Source: Nicotiana tabacum (lineage: Eukaryota > Streptophyta > Magnoliopsida > Solanales > Solanaceae). Taken from it: DNA of 64,000 nucleotides. Below are positions 23,468 through 34,461 of the stretch, piece after piece; the stretch's first letter is position 1; each line of letters opens with the position of its first letter. The stretch lies in assembly GCF_000715075.1 (NCBI RefSeq), contig NC_134085.1, forward strand, positions 157,012,178 through 157,076,177, written 5' to 3'. The notes beneath the pieces are model-generated. The model had not been told where the DNA came from. It did no database searches and saw only the letters and a program-made list of their open reading frames with translations. Both the position numbers and the translations under genes were made by a program.

Positions 23468-25576
23468 ACATCAAACTTCTGACGGTAGAGGAATAAGGAA
23501 TCTTGGCCATTCTCTCTTTTTCCTCCGTTATTGTAGGACACATCTTCTTGCTCAACTTCAGATGACCAGGAAGAGGTGTGCGAACCAACTTAGCACTTTT
23601 CATATTGAAGCGCTCCAGTACACGTTCTATGTACTTCTCCTGTGACAAGTAAAGCTTCCTTTCGTTTCTCGAACGAGTAATTCTCATGCCCAAAATCTGC
23701 TTAGCATGACCCAAGTCTTTCATTGCAAAAGACTTATTCAACTGTTTCTTCAACTCGTCAATCTTGGAAGCATTTCTGCCCATAACCAACATATCATCCA
23801 CATATAGCAAGAGGATGATAAAGTCATCATCAGAAAATCTTTGTACAAACACACAGTGATCTGAAGAAGTCTTCTTGTAGCCTTGTTCCCTCATAACAGA
23901 CTCAAACTTCTTGTACCACTGTCTGGGAGCTTGCTTCAATCCATATAGACTCTTCTTAGGTTTGCATACAAGATTTTCCTTACCCTTTGCCTTGAAGCCC
24001 TCAGGTTGTTCCATATAAATCTCCTCTTCGAAGTCACCGTGAAGAAAAGCAGTCTTCACATCCATCTACTCAATCTCCAAATCAAGACTGGCAGTCAAAC
24101 CAAGAACTGTCCGAATTGAGAACATTTTCACGATAGGAGAAAATATTTCATCAAAGTCAATACCTTTCCTTTGACCAAATACCTTGACAACCAATCTAGC
24201 TTTGTATCTGGGCTTTAAACTATGTTCTTCAGCTTTAACTTTGAATACCCACTTATTCTTCAAAGCTCTCATGCCCTTAGGCATTTTCACCATCTCATAA
24301 GTATGGTTCTCATGTAGAGATTTCATCTCATCTTGCATGGCTTCAATCCATTTATCCTTGTGCTCATCTTCTATGGCCTCCACATAACATTCAGGTTCTC
24401 CCCCATCAGTGAGTAATACATACTCATTGGGCGAATAACGGGAGGAAGGAGTACGAGGTCTAGAAGACCTCCTGAGTGGAATATCTAACTCGTCCACACT
24501 TTCGTGAGTAGGAGCATTTACCTCATCAGCATTAGCATTGTTATCACCATCACCATCAATATGCTGATCTGGAATATGGTTTTGGGCATCACCATCATCA
24601 TTGATCCCACCAACGTCATCCGCATTTGTATGAGAAATTTGATCAAGATTAACTAAACCTTCAGAACTTGGAGATTTTAGCTTCTCCGCTTTGTTAATGT
24701 CTTAAATGGTATGATCCTCCACGAAGATAACATCACGGCTTCTCACGACCTTCTTCTCAATTGGATAATATAGCATGTAACCAAACTCATCAAGGTCATA
24801 ACCAATGAAGATGCACTGCCTTGTCTTAGCAGTTAATTTTGACCTCTCATCTTTAGGTACATGTACAAAAGCTTTGAAACCAAACACTTTCAAGTGGTCA
24901 TACGAAACATCCTTGCCATACCAAACTCTGTTTGGAACATCACTTTGCAAATCAACCGCAGGGGATAGATTAATAACATGTGCGGCGGTCAACAAAGCCT
25001 CACCCCAAAAGGAATTCGGCAACTTTGCTTCAGAAAGCAAATATTTGACTCTTTCCATCAAGGTCATGTTCATCCTTTCTACTAAACCATTAATCTGAGG
25101 AGTCTTAGGAGGAGTCTTCTGGTGTCTGATACCCTGTTGCTTGCAGTATTCGTCAAACGGTCCACAATATTCACTATTAATATGAATACACTTCAACTTC
25201 TTTCTAGTTTCTCTTTCAACTGAAGCCTGAAACTGGTTAAAGACACCCAACACTTAGTCTTTAGTCATCAAGATGTAGACCCAAGTTTCCTTGAGCAATC
25301 ATCAATAAAGGTAGCAAAATAAAGTGCACCACCCAAAGTCCTTGTCGTCATTGGACCCCATAAATCTGAATGCACCAACTCAAGCAACTCTATCTTTCTT
25401 GAAGGAGGATAAGACTGGAAAGAACCTCTTTTTTGTAGAGTGCTCACATTTTTCTAATTTTGCACTTTAAAAATGTGACAACAATTCCTTCTTGGCCAGA
25501 ACATTTAGTTCTTTCTCGCTAATGTGGCTAAGCCTCTTATGCCATAACGTTGAAGAGTTATTGCTCTCAACGACAT
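23448..25576 (-). pseudogene. Copia integrase and reverse transcriptase
   Basis: From right to left, the integrase core region has INSEYCGPFDEYCKQQGI, TPQINGLVERMN (catalytic Glu region) and FWGEALLTAAHVINLSP. A variable linker and an RSSRPRTPSSRY block follow, then RT with KNKWVFKVKAEE, MDVKTAFLHGD and the catalytic LLLYVDDMLVMG. Stops interrupt at about 25254-25256, 24699-24701 and just before 24065. The integrase N-terminal zinc-finger part (25257-25576) is only partly readable. These proteins copy element RNA to DNA and insert it; this copy can no longer make them. Confidence 0.88.
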
Positions 25577-26770
25577 TCACCATATCAACACAGGTAGAGG
25601 CCGTAGTCCAGTATAGACCACGACTTTTTTCCCACGAGCCATAATCATGGAACCCTTAGTGAGCTTCCACTTTCCAGCACCATTGGTACTGACATATCCC
25701 TCATCATCCAAAACACCAACGGAGATCAAATGCAAACAAACATCAGGTGCATGCTTTACATTGTTTAAAACTAGTTTAGTTCCAACACTAGTTTCCAAAT
25801 AAATCGTTCCAACACCAGCCACCCTAGATACAGTCTCATTACCCATACTCAAAGTTCCATAGTCACCCTGAGTATATGATGAGAAAAATTCCTTCCTTGA
25901 TGTCACATGAGATGCGGCACCACTGTCCACAACCCAGCTTGACTCATCACAAGCAATATTTATTAGATCTGTATCAAAGACAGTAACAAGATCTTCTGTA
26001 GTGATGGTGGTCACACGATTGCCATCTTCTTTTTGTTGTTCCTTGTCTCTATTCTCCTTTTTCAAAATCCGACAGAACTTCTTTGTGTGCCCTTTCTTCC
26101 CGCAATGATAGCACTCAATAACTTTAAGTCTGCTTCTAGATTTGCTTCTATTATGTTCTCTATTTTGAGAATCTCGATTCTTGCTTCTTCCCCTAGAGTC
26201 AGTCACCAAGACATCTGATGATGAGGAACCCTTAGATTTTCTTCTCATCTCTTCATTTAAAAGGCTGCTCTTGGCAAGATCCATAGAGATCACACGATCC
26301 GGAGCAGAATTTGATAATGAAGTTCTAAGAATTTCTCAAGAATTTGGTAGGGAACCAAGTAGAAACAAGCCTTGAATTTCTTCATCAAATTTAATACCCA
26401 TAGCAGATAACTGGTTCATGATCCCCTGAAAATTATTCAGATGATCTGTCTTCGCGGAACCATCGTGGTATTTTAAACCCAACATCTGCTTTATCAGAAA
26501 CATCTTGTTGTTTCCAGTTTTTCGAGCATACAAACTTTTATGGTGCTCCCATAGGATCCGAGCATGTGTCTCCCCAAAAATATGGTTCAAAACACTATCG
26601 TCAACCCACTGTCTAATAAAGCCGCAAACCTGTCTGTGTAACAAACTCCACTCTTCATCTGATTTATTATCAGGCATTATAGTGGTGAAGGCATGTTGAT
26701 AAAAATTCTTGACATAGAGGACATAATTTGTGCCATTCAAAGTAACAATTCTACTAGTGTTGGTTTCCAT
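25577..26770 (-). pseudogene. Copia gag and protease
   Basis: It starts METNTSRIVTLNGTNY, a normal Copia gag opening. The zinc knuckle CYHCGKKGHTKKFC (CX2CX4HX4C) follows at about 26100, then the protease active site VVDSGAASHVTS at about 25920. A stop at 26336 separates the first 144 codons from the rest, in the same frame. Gag packages the RNA and the protease cuts the polyprotein. Confidence 0.88.
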
Positions 26771-26878
26771 CGTTTATCACAAATACAAATACTATTTATT
26801 AGGAGACCGAAGTAATTCTTTTCTGATGTGGAAGTTCAGACTATACTGCAACCACAGAGCATACTCAGACAGAACCTT

Positions 26879-26891
26879 GGCTCTGATACCA
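26879..26891 (-). promoter_or_regulatory. Copia primer-binding site, tRNA-iMet type
   Basis: Minus-strand TGGTATCAGAGCC lies two bases from the LTR end at 26894, a perfect initiator tRNA-Met match. Confidence 0.92.
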
Positions 26892-26893
26892 CT

Positions 26894-27498
26894 TGTTGGG
26901 AATAAATCCCGTAAAATAATATTCATGGTATTAGTGATAAACGTAGACCACTAAGTTATGGTTAAATCAGCAAGAATAAAAATGCAGCAAAAATGACACC
27001 AAGATTTTACGTGGAAACCCTTCTGAATAAAGGAAAAAACCACGGCCATGAAGAGCAACTGATTTCACTATAGCGATGAATTTTACACTATGTAGTAATG
27101 AGTAAAAATACTCCTAAGACCACTACACCCTCAAACGAAATAAACACTCTTTTGCTTTTTCCACATCACTACAATATCTCTCACACTCTATTTTTCTTCA
27201 CAAACTATTTTCTTATAGTTTATGAAATACCTTGCTCTCTCTCTTTTCTTTCTTTGTTGGTGTGTAGAAATGAGCGTTAAAGCTCTCCTTTTATAGCCAA
27301 AACCTCACTCTCTAAAGCCTATAATTTTTGACAATTTGAACACCCTTTTCACAATTTCAAAAAGGTTGGCTACCAAACCAAACCAAGTCAATAAAATTGG
27401 CTACCAAATCATACCAATTCAAGAAAGTTGGCTACCAAACCAAACTAAGTCAATAAAATTGGCTACCAAATCATTTGAATGAGATGGACACCATATCA
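26894..27498 (-). repeat. Copia 5' LTR
   Basis: Partner of 22180-22791. Its transcribed strand carries a CTATAAAAGGAG TATA-like sequence (plus positions about 27286-27297) that would drive the element. Confidence 0.92.
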
Positions 27499-28164
27499 AG
27501 AAACACACCGGAGAAAGAAACATAGTAAAGGGCATCTTAATTATTCCTTCTTAATTATGAACAATGTTAGTATATATAGTCTAGTCGGGTTCTTTTAGGG
27601 ATTGATAGACTTGTCAAGATCCTAATTAGTATATATAATTTTTCATCAAATACATCTGTGTGTAAATTGATTCATCAACTTATAACCTACTCAGATGCAT
27701 CGTTGAATATTAAAAATAAAATGTCTGGACTTATAATCTGTTATAATTGATTCATCGACTTATAACCTAGTGATGAATGAATGTAATTCATTAACTCTGT
27801 TATAATACAAACAATGAATACTATTATATCAATTAATAGAATAATATTATATTGGTTTATCAATTCATTAATTATTCGTACGTAGTAATGTATAAGATTG
27901 ATCATCAATTACAATATAGTTTATGCGTGTGTATGAAATTACTCATATACTTAAATATAACTTAAAAAATTCCTTTACATACATGCTATTATAATCTATT
28001 AAAAGTAATTACCTAGTTAATATAATTTTTTTTAAAGATTATGCTTATAGTTTATAATTATTTATAATAATTGTAGTTAAATAAAATAAATATTTATAGC
28101 TAATAAGAATTTTTTATACCTTATAATATTTAAAAACCAAAAATAAAAATAAATTATTTAATTA
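27499..28164. other. AT-rich spacer
   Basis: No gene is visible. Several short stretches repeat TTCATCGACTTATAACCTA-like sequence near 27670-27790. It lies between the Copia element and the start of the recognisable CACTA repeats. Confidence 0.5.
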
Positions 28165-29189
28165 ATTTTTTAGAAATAGCGACCAACGGTCGCTATTTTG
28201 GTCAAAACATAATTACCTACCAAAAATAGCGACCAACGTTGGTCACTTTTTCTAATAACAAACTCAAAAACGGGTCCCTCTCCCCATTCTCTTATTTTCT
28301 TCCCCAAAATTTCCCCAACTCTCTCCAACACCTTCCCCTCCCCTTCTCTATTTCCCTCACACAAATTCCATTCCCCCAGAGGCTCGACTTGAACGTGAGC
28401 ATTCCTTCCGTCCTCCCCATACTCGTTCCTCCCGTCCTCCCCGAGATCGTTCTTCCCGTCCTCGACAAGTAGACCCTTCTGTATACTGTCTTGTTGATGA
28501 AAGTTCATCAGACGGTGATGATAATGATGTTGTATAAAATACTCCTTGACTTTTATATACTTTGAACTAGACAAATAGAACCGGTTTTGAAGTAGGTGTA
28601 ATAAGCGTTAACTTAGTTTTGTTAGTTTAATTTGTTAGTTCTATTGAACTTTAATTTGTTAGTTTTAATGTGTTTTTTGAATTGTGTTGTTGTTGTGTTG
28701 TTGTTGTTGTTGTTGTGTTGTTGTGTTGTTGTTGGGTTGTTGTGGAGATTTTGGTATTGAAATTGTAGTTTATGAATTGAATTATATTATTATTTAGGGA
28801 TTTTGGTATGTTGGCAGGTGGTGTAGCTGCCAAAACAGGCATTTTATGCCAAAATTATCACCCAGAAATTTGATCGCTTACCCCATTAAAAGAATTCTGG
28901 AAATTAGCGACCAAGGTTGGCGCTTATATCTAAAAAAAATTAAAAAAATTGAAAATTAGCGACCAAGGTTGGTCGCTAAGGAACCCAGATTTTATAAAAA
29001 AAATATCTTGGGAATTAGCGACCAAAGTTGGTCGCTTATGTATAAAAAAATTAAAAAAATTAAAAATAAGCGACCAAAGTTGGTCGCTTATGAACCCAGA
29101 TTGTTAAATATATATTTTTTAAAATAATCTATATTTTAATTAACAGACCCACGTTGGTCGCTAAATTTATATTATTAAAATATTGTACC
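28165..29189. mobile_element. Left part of a second CACTA-like element (split by the Ogre insertion)
   Basis: Repeated short palindromic motifs AGCGACCAACGTTGGTCGCT and variants occur at 28175-28250 and again at 28900-29165. The same motif family continues at 51103-51322 and ends in a CACTA-type terminus there. A possible remnant frame near 28440-28540 reads SSDGDDNDVV before a stop. The left terminus is unclear; TTTTTAGAAATAGCGACC near 28167 resembles a degraded version of the right terminus. Joined across the Ogre insertion, the element is only about 1.3 kb, so it is non-autonomous. Confidence 0.65.
28681..28742. repeat. (TTG)n microsatellite
   Basis: An imperfect run of TTGTTG/TTGTG units inside the CACTA-like element. 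The minus-strand candidate frame over it is a Thr/Gln-rich artefact of the repeat. Confidence 0.9.
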
Positions 29190-29862
29190 TGTGAGCACGT
29201 GATTTTTGCTTCATGGAAACTACTCCAAAAGAAATCGGAAAAGAAATAAAACAAGTTACCCCCGGGTACAATTTTGAGGATTTATGTGACATTTTGATAA
29301 TTGTTCTGTCCGTAAATGCTCGCCTCGCTATAGTTAGAAAATACAAATATACATGCTGCAGGCATTTAGGAATAATTGGTACATTTAGGAATTAGTTAAT
29401 TATACTTTGGTTGTTTAAAAGCGAAAATCACAAAATACGCATTTTTGTTGTCATCGTAGTTTTATTAAAATGTTTTAATTCGTGTGATATTTGTTGTTAG
29501 GTATTAATTAATATTTTTATGTTTAATTTTGGTTTTTAGGAATTTTTGTCTAAATTATAAGAGGGAAAATATCTGATTTGGGCGAAAATTCAACTGAAAA
29601 TCGGGCCCAAACCAATACACTGACCCAGTCCAAACCAGGTCTTCCAGGGACGCCCCCCAAATGACGTCGTATGAGGCGTTTGATCTGAACCGTCCGTCCC
29701 ACCTAATCCAACGATCCCCTAGCTTTCCCCAGCACCCGACCCGTTTAAACCTTAGGCCGACCCATTCCCATTTAAGGGAGACGACGTCGTTTTCTGGTGC
29801 CAGATAGATCCTGGCCATAGATCCAACTCGATCCAACGGCCAGGATCTAATCCCTTACCCCA

Positions 29863-29871
29863 TATATAAAT
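29863..29871 (+). promoter_or_regulatory. Candidate Ogre promoter TATA box
   Basis: TATATAAAT is followed after ~25-35 bases by a pyrimidine-rich leader, the standard plant arrangement. It is preserved in the 3' LTR at the matching place. Upstream TGACGTC motifs resemble bZIP-binding as-1/CRE elements. A second candidate is at 31257. Confidence 0.5.
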
Positions 29872-31256
29872 CATTCATCACACCCCACGCCCCTATCCGA
29901 ACACCCCCCCCCCCCCTTCATCGTCCCAAACCCAAACCCAAACCCAGACCTCCCAAACCCTAGCCGCCCTAAGCTTCCTTCGCCTGAAACCCGGCGGGAT
30001 CTATGCCGTCGGTCACCCCTCTAACACCATAGCACCTCCTTCACTCCCTGAACCCAAATCTGTTACCCCTTGCCTCGAATCATCCCCCTTCATCTCGAAT
30101 CTTGATTTGAAGATTCGAGCAAAACCCTGATCTACACCAACCCACCCCAGATTCACACCAGCCATTAACCTAGCCTCACTCATGACCAAACCAAGCTTGG
30201 TTTGGTCCGAATCTACCCACAAATCCTCAAGCCCCAAATCGGACTGATTCGAACCCTAGAATACAAGAACCTTGGAATCCGGCCAGTTTAACAGAGGGTT
30301 GGGGTCTAATAGACCTTAATCGAAGTGTTCTCGGTTGATAACACCTCGATTAAGGTCTGTTCGACCCCAAAATGGGCAAATCCAGTCAAAGCTGGGGTCG
30401 TTTGTTGTTGAGCTTTTAGAGTGAGTTCCCTCTTTCCTTTCTCTTTTTGTTTAAATGTTGCTTGAGTTTGTCAGCATGTTTAGTCAGTTTGTTTGTTATT
30501 TCTATTTTCCTGTCAGTTGTTCTCCATCTTCGTAAGACCTTTTATTCGGTCGATTGTTATTCTGTTTATGTTTTGAATGCGTATGGTGATATACATGTTC
30601 GAGTTAATTAATATCGTCGAATAGATAATTCATATAGATTCCCTGTGCCGTGCAAAGTTGTTGAAGGCAGTTGATGCCCCGTTCGTGTTGTTTGTTGGGT
30701 CGACTGATTATTCCATGTCATAATTAGTATAGTCGATTAGATAAATGATGTCGATTAGTTTCATAAGACTGAATGTACAAAAATTCTGATTTGCATAGCT
30801 TCATATGACTTATCGAATCATTGTCGTTTAGTTGATTGCTTGACATTATCTGTGAATGGATTGTAGTTGCACTATAATAGCTAGAATTCAGTTTGGGGCA
30901 GCTTGAATTTGAACTTGCAGAAGTTCAAAATGTTCTACTGCTGCAGTGGGGTAATACAGTAATAATTAGGAGCTAACAGGGGCAGTTTGGGGTGTGAAAA
31001 GAGCAGAAATGAGTAGTTTAAGATGGGCTGACAATAGGGTACTAAAATAGCATTAAACTAATACAATAGTGGGGAACCAAACTTGGTAGCATGGGGGTAA
31101 TTAAAAGTTATAGGCTGCCCATGCCTTTGGGCAGAAAGCACATGCTAAGGGGCTGTTAGGAGGATGGGCATTGGGCATTTTTTTAGGTTTAAGGAGTTAT
31201 GGGCAGAATGTGAGGGCTGGGGTAAACAAGACAGTAGGGTTGGCCTGTATTTAGCC

Positions 31257-31264
31257 TATAAATA
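31257..31264 (+). promoter_or_regulatory. Alternative TATA box in the Ogre 5' LTR
   Basis: TATAAATA is followed by GGTTCATTTGAGGG and a purine-rich stretch. It is conserved in the 3' LTR at 49285-49292. Which of the two TATA candidates sets the R region cannot be told from sequence. Confidence 0.4.
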
Positions 31265-33074
31265 GGTTCATTTGAGGGAAGAAAGGAGGTTAGACATCAA
31301 AGGATAAAAAGAAAAAGGCTGGAGATCAGAGTTTAAGGCTAGGAAAAAATCAGAAACTAGAGGCTGGATAATTTTAAGTGTTGAGAGTTAAAAAAGAGTG
31401 TTGGTTTTCTGAACATAACAAGCAGAAACTACTGTGTTTCTGCACCTGTTTCTTTCTCTGCTTTGGTCTGGTTTGTTTGGACACACTGTTGGTTTTCAGT
31501 TAGCTTCCCCGGGTTCTTTACTTGCTAAAAACTGCTCCAGTTAAGTGTTTTGGTTCTCTGTTTTGGACTGAAAGTCCACTGGCTGTTGCTGTTGGTCTCT
31601 TCTGAAATTTCTGCTGGGTTTTCACTTAAGTTGCTGTTGATTTTTGGTCTATTATTGGGTTGTCCCTGTTGCTACTGTTGCTGTGTTGTTGCATACTGTT
31701 TCTGCTGATCATTCTCCTTCTTCTTTTGCTTTCCTATACCAGGTACACGACTGATAAACTATCAATGTAAGCTAAAATTTGAGGCATGAATATAAAGAAA
31801 GTTGGAAGATGTTGAAGTTACTTCGAATTAGCTTTAGAAAAAATGTATTGAAAGAATAGGTTGTCTGCATGATAGTTTATTTTTCCTAATAGAACTATGT
31901 GGTTAGCTGTGATGTAGTTGAACTTTTATACCTATCATTCAGTTGGAAAACTATATGTGTTGCTTATAATGGAAAGGGATTGATGTTGTAGTAGCCATGT
32001 TCTATTAATTCATTATTTTGTTTATCAAGAAGCATGTTAGGTACCCAATAGTTCTTTCTTTAAACAAATGATCTGTTTTAAGTTGTTAGGAATATCGTTT
32101 GATTAAGGCAAACAGTACATCGCATTTCAGCTTTTTCCCCCTTGTTTGTTTATAAATGTTAAACGCCTATCAAATGAGTTGAATAGGCCCAATTGGAATA
32201 AGAGTGGCCCATGCCGAATTTAACTCCATGCACATTAGGTCTGGGCCCATAACTGCCAATGGGTTGCCCGTATCACGTCCCTCTTTCAATAAATCACGTT
32301 TGAAGTTTAACTATAATGACTCATAAGTATGTAAATACAGTAGGACCTTTCCATTTTGTTAGAGATAAACAAAGATAGGAAATCATAGTTTGCTTTTAGG
32401 TTTGCCTTTAAATAAAAAGGAGATGAGCCTCGCCCAAATAAACGCATAAATGGCGGGGCGCTCGTTAGATGTATATATTAAATATTTAGATTCTGGGACG
32501 GGCCGTTTAGCAAAATTTTACGGTTTTTCCCCGCAAATAATAACACGTTAGTTCTTTAGGATGCGTCTCAATCAATCTTATTTTATTAAACTCGGGTGTG
32601 CATTCATGCAACCCAAATCCAAATCCCAAAACATTGGATAAAAATATGTTCCGGATTGCGGGTGCATTTAATGTGACGCAATCCAAAGACATGTTCTAAA
32701 CGATGTTCACATTCCTTTAAAAAATATAGTAAAAGCGGTAAAAAGTTAAAATCTGCACATAGGTTCATATTTGTATAAAATCAGATAAATAAGCCGAATA
32801 TGACCGTTGAGCGACCGTGCTAGAACCACGGAACTCGGGAATGCCTAACACCTTCTCCCGGGTTAACAGAATTCCTTATCTGGATTTCTGGTAAGCAGAC
32901 TGTAATATGGAGTCATTCTTTTCCTCGATTCGGGATCAAATTGGTGACTTGGGACACCCTAAATCTCTCAAGTGGCGACTCTGAAATAAATAAACAAATC
33001 CCATTTCGATTGTCCTTTAATTGGAAAAACTCCTTCACCCCTCGCGGGGGTGGAAGAAGGAGGTGTGACAGCTC

Positions 33075-33092
33075 TGGCGACTCTGCTGGGGA
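33075..33092 (+). promoter_or_regulatory. Ogre primer-binding site
   Basis: TGGCGACTCTGCTGGGGA begins four bases after the LTR end. This sequence type is typical of Tat/Ogre elements and is usually assigned to a tRNA-Arg; I recall that assignment and have not checked it here. Confidence 0.8.
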
Positions 33093-34461
33093 TACAGCAA
33101 ACCCAGAACCACTGGTTCAGGGTTAGAAATCGAGCTTAGAATAAATTGTTATGTTTGGCTTTATCTAATTTCGTTACATGATCTGTGCTTAATGTGCTAA
33201 CTAACTGGTTTTACCGCTTTGATATTTTGTGAACTGTATATAAACTGTGCCGAAATCCATCTTCTCTCTGAGTCTTCTGAATCATGAAGAAGGGTGTACT
33301 TCGTATGACTTCTTTTCTGTGTAGTGTCAAATCCCAACTTAGAATGAGGTTCGGACAAGTTGCTAAGCCGGTGAAGCTTCTGTATTCCCGGTACGCTGCC
33401 CCCCCCTCGGCTCGAGTTATCCGCTCGGGTAAGCCAGGTCTAGAACAAACACCCAGGTTCTGAACCTAGTATAACAAAGCCACATGTCGGATCCCTAGTA
33501 GGAACGCTTATCTGCATCATGTGCATTTTTGACTTAGGGGACTCAACACAGGGGTTGGGTCCGTCTAGGAATAGCAACCTGAAACAGAAAAGACCATCCT
33601 GATGCATCTTACTCAACGCTGTGCATTTATTTGTTTTGGACTTGCATGACGACCGGTTTTGAATATTGAAAAAAAAAAGAAAAAGTTTTGAGAAATAGCA
33701 GTGTATAGGTTAATCTTATGTTTGAAAAAAAAATAACAATGTCCAATAGCGTCGAAACTCTGACAAAATTTTAAGAAAAATATTTTACTTTTAATATAGT
33801 TTGTTTTATTCAAAAAAAAAAGTCTATCATTTTTAGTTTGTCCGATCTGCAGAAATGAAAAAATGAGAAAAATAACTTGTTCTGTTATGGGAAAAGAGTC
33901 TTGATTTTTGTTTTAGTTTATTTGCCAACAGAAGCAAAAATAGGTTAAAAATATATAAAAAATATATATATAAAATAAAAAAATAAAATAAAATAAAAAA
34001 TCAAGGTAATAGTTTTTTCCTTATTTTATTTATTTTTATTTTTATTTTTTAAAGTACTTCAAAATAGTTTGTTTAATTGGGCGAACTACGCTGGTTTGAT
34101 TCTCACCGGATGTGAGATACGTAGGCAGCCCTAATCGGGTCCAACTTCCCCTTTTGCTAAGATAACCAAAAAAAATGTCAAATGCTAATCTCATCAGAAA
34201 TAAATCTAGTCAGGCTGTTTTGCCATAAATAACCAAGTACTCCCGAAAGGGACGCCGGAAGGCTTGAATTTGCACAGACGGTCATTTTTTGTTGATTTTT
34301 TGATCTGTATACCCATACAGCCTTAAATTCTTCGTCCCTGAAGTGCTGAAAGGTCGTATCTGAAAACCGAATCCTTCATCTTCAAAATTCAAAAAAAATC
34401 AAATATAGATAGTTGTGTTTTGAGTCTAATAAAAGTCTTCTTTCTTTAATTACCTTAATAA
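33093..34461 (+). other. Ogre 5' untranslated region
   Basis: No supported frame. It includes A- and T-rich low-complexity sequence (33665-34055) and the first copy of the folded motif at 34083-34142. Confidence 0.6.
34083..34142 (+). other. Folded intergenic motif, copy 1 of 4 (before ORF1)
   Basis: Outer stem CTACG (34086-34090) pairs with CGTAG (34120-34124). An inner hairpin TCTCAC/GTGAGA lies within it. A short CCC/GGG hairpin follows. See findings for comparison with the other copies. Confidence 0.6.

Larger units (their letters stand above)
22180..27498 (-). mobile_element. Copia retrotransposon, Tork/Tnt1 type, complete in structure but dead
   Basis: The 5.3 kb element has LTRs of 612 and 605 bp (22180-22791 and 26894-27498) starting TGTTGG and ending ATATCA. 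It is flanked by a perfect target duplication AGAAA (22175-22179 and 27499-27503). The minus-strand order is LTR, tRNA-iMet primer site, gag with zinc knuckle, protease, integrase, RT, RNase H, polypurine tract, LTR. Integrase before RT makes it Copia. The RT style (MDVKTAFLHGD, YVDDML) is of the Tork/Tnt1 group. Several stops and at least two frame changes destroy the single reading frame. The LTRs differ at many scattered sites, so insertion is not recent. Confidence 0.93.
29190..33070 (+). repeat. Ogre 5' LTR
   Basis: It pairs with 47218-51093 over its whole length with scattered substitutions. It starts TGTGAGCACG and ends GGAGGTGTGACA. It contains two TATA candidates, TGACGTC-type motifs (near 29663 and 29781), a CCCAAAC-rich stretch (29925-29960) and an inverted pair around 30315-30360 (AGACCTTAATCGA/TCGATTAAGGTCT). 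Near its end, TGGCGACTCTG (about 32973) duplicates the first part of the primer site ~100 bp downstream. Confidence 0.92.

Noticed and set aside
28239..28574. Frames of 77 and 134 codons on opposite strands in CT-rich DNA
   Set aside because: They overlap each other in a pyrimidine-rich stretch of the CACTA-like element. Only a short tail reading SSDGDDNDVV hints at an old exon, which is too little to call.
29213..29395. A 60-codon frame duplicated exactly in both Ogre LTRs (also 47241-47423)
   Set aside because: Its duplication is explained by its being in the LTR, upstream of the TATA candidates. There is no domain and no conservation argument.
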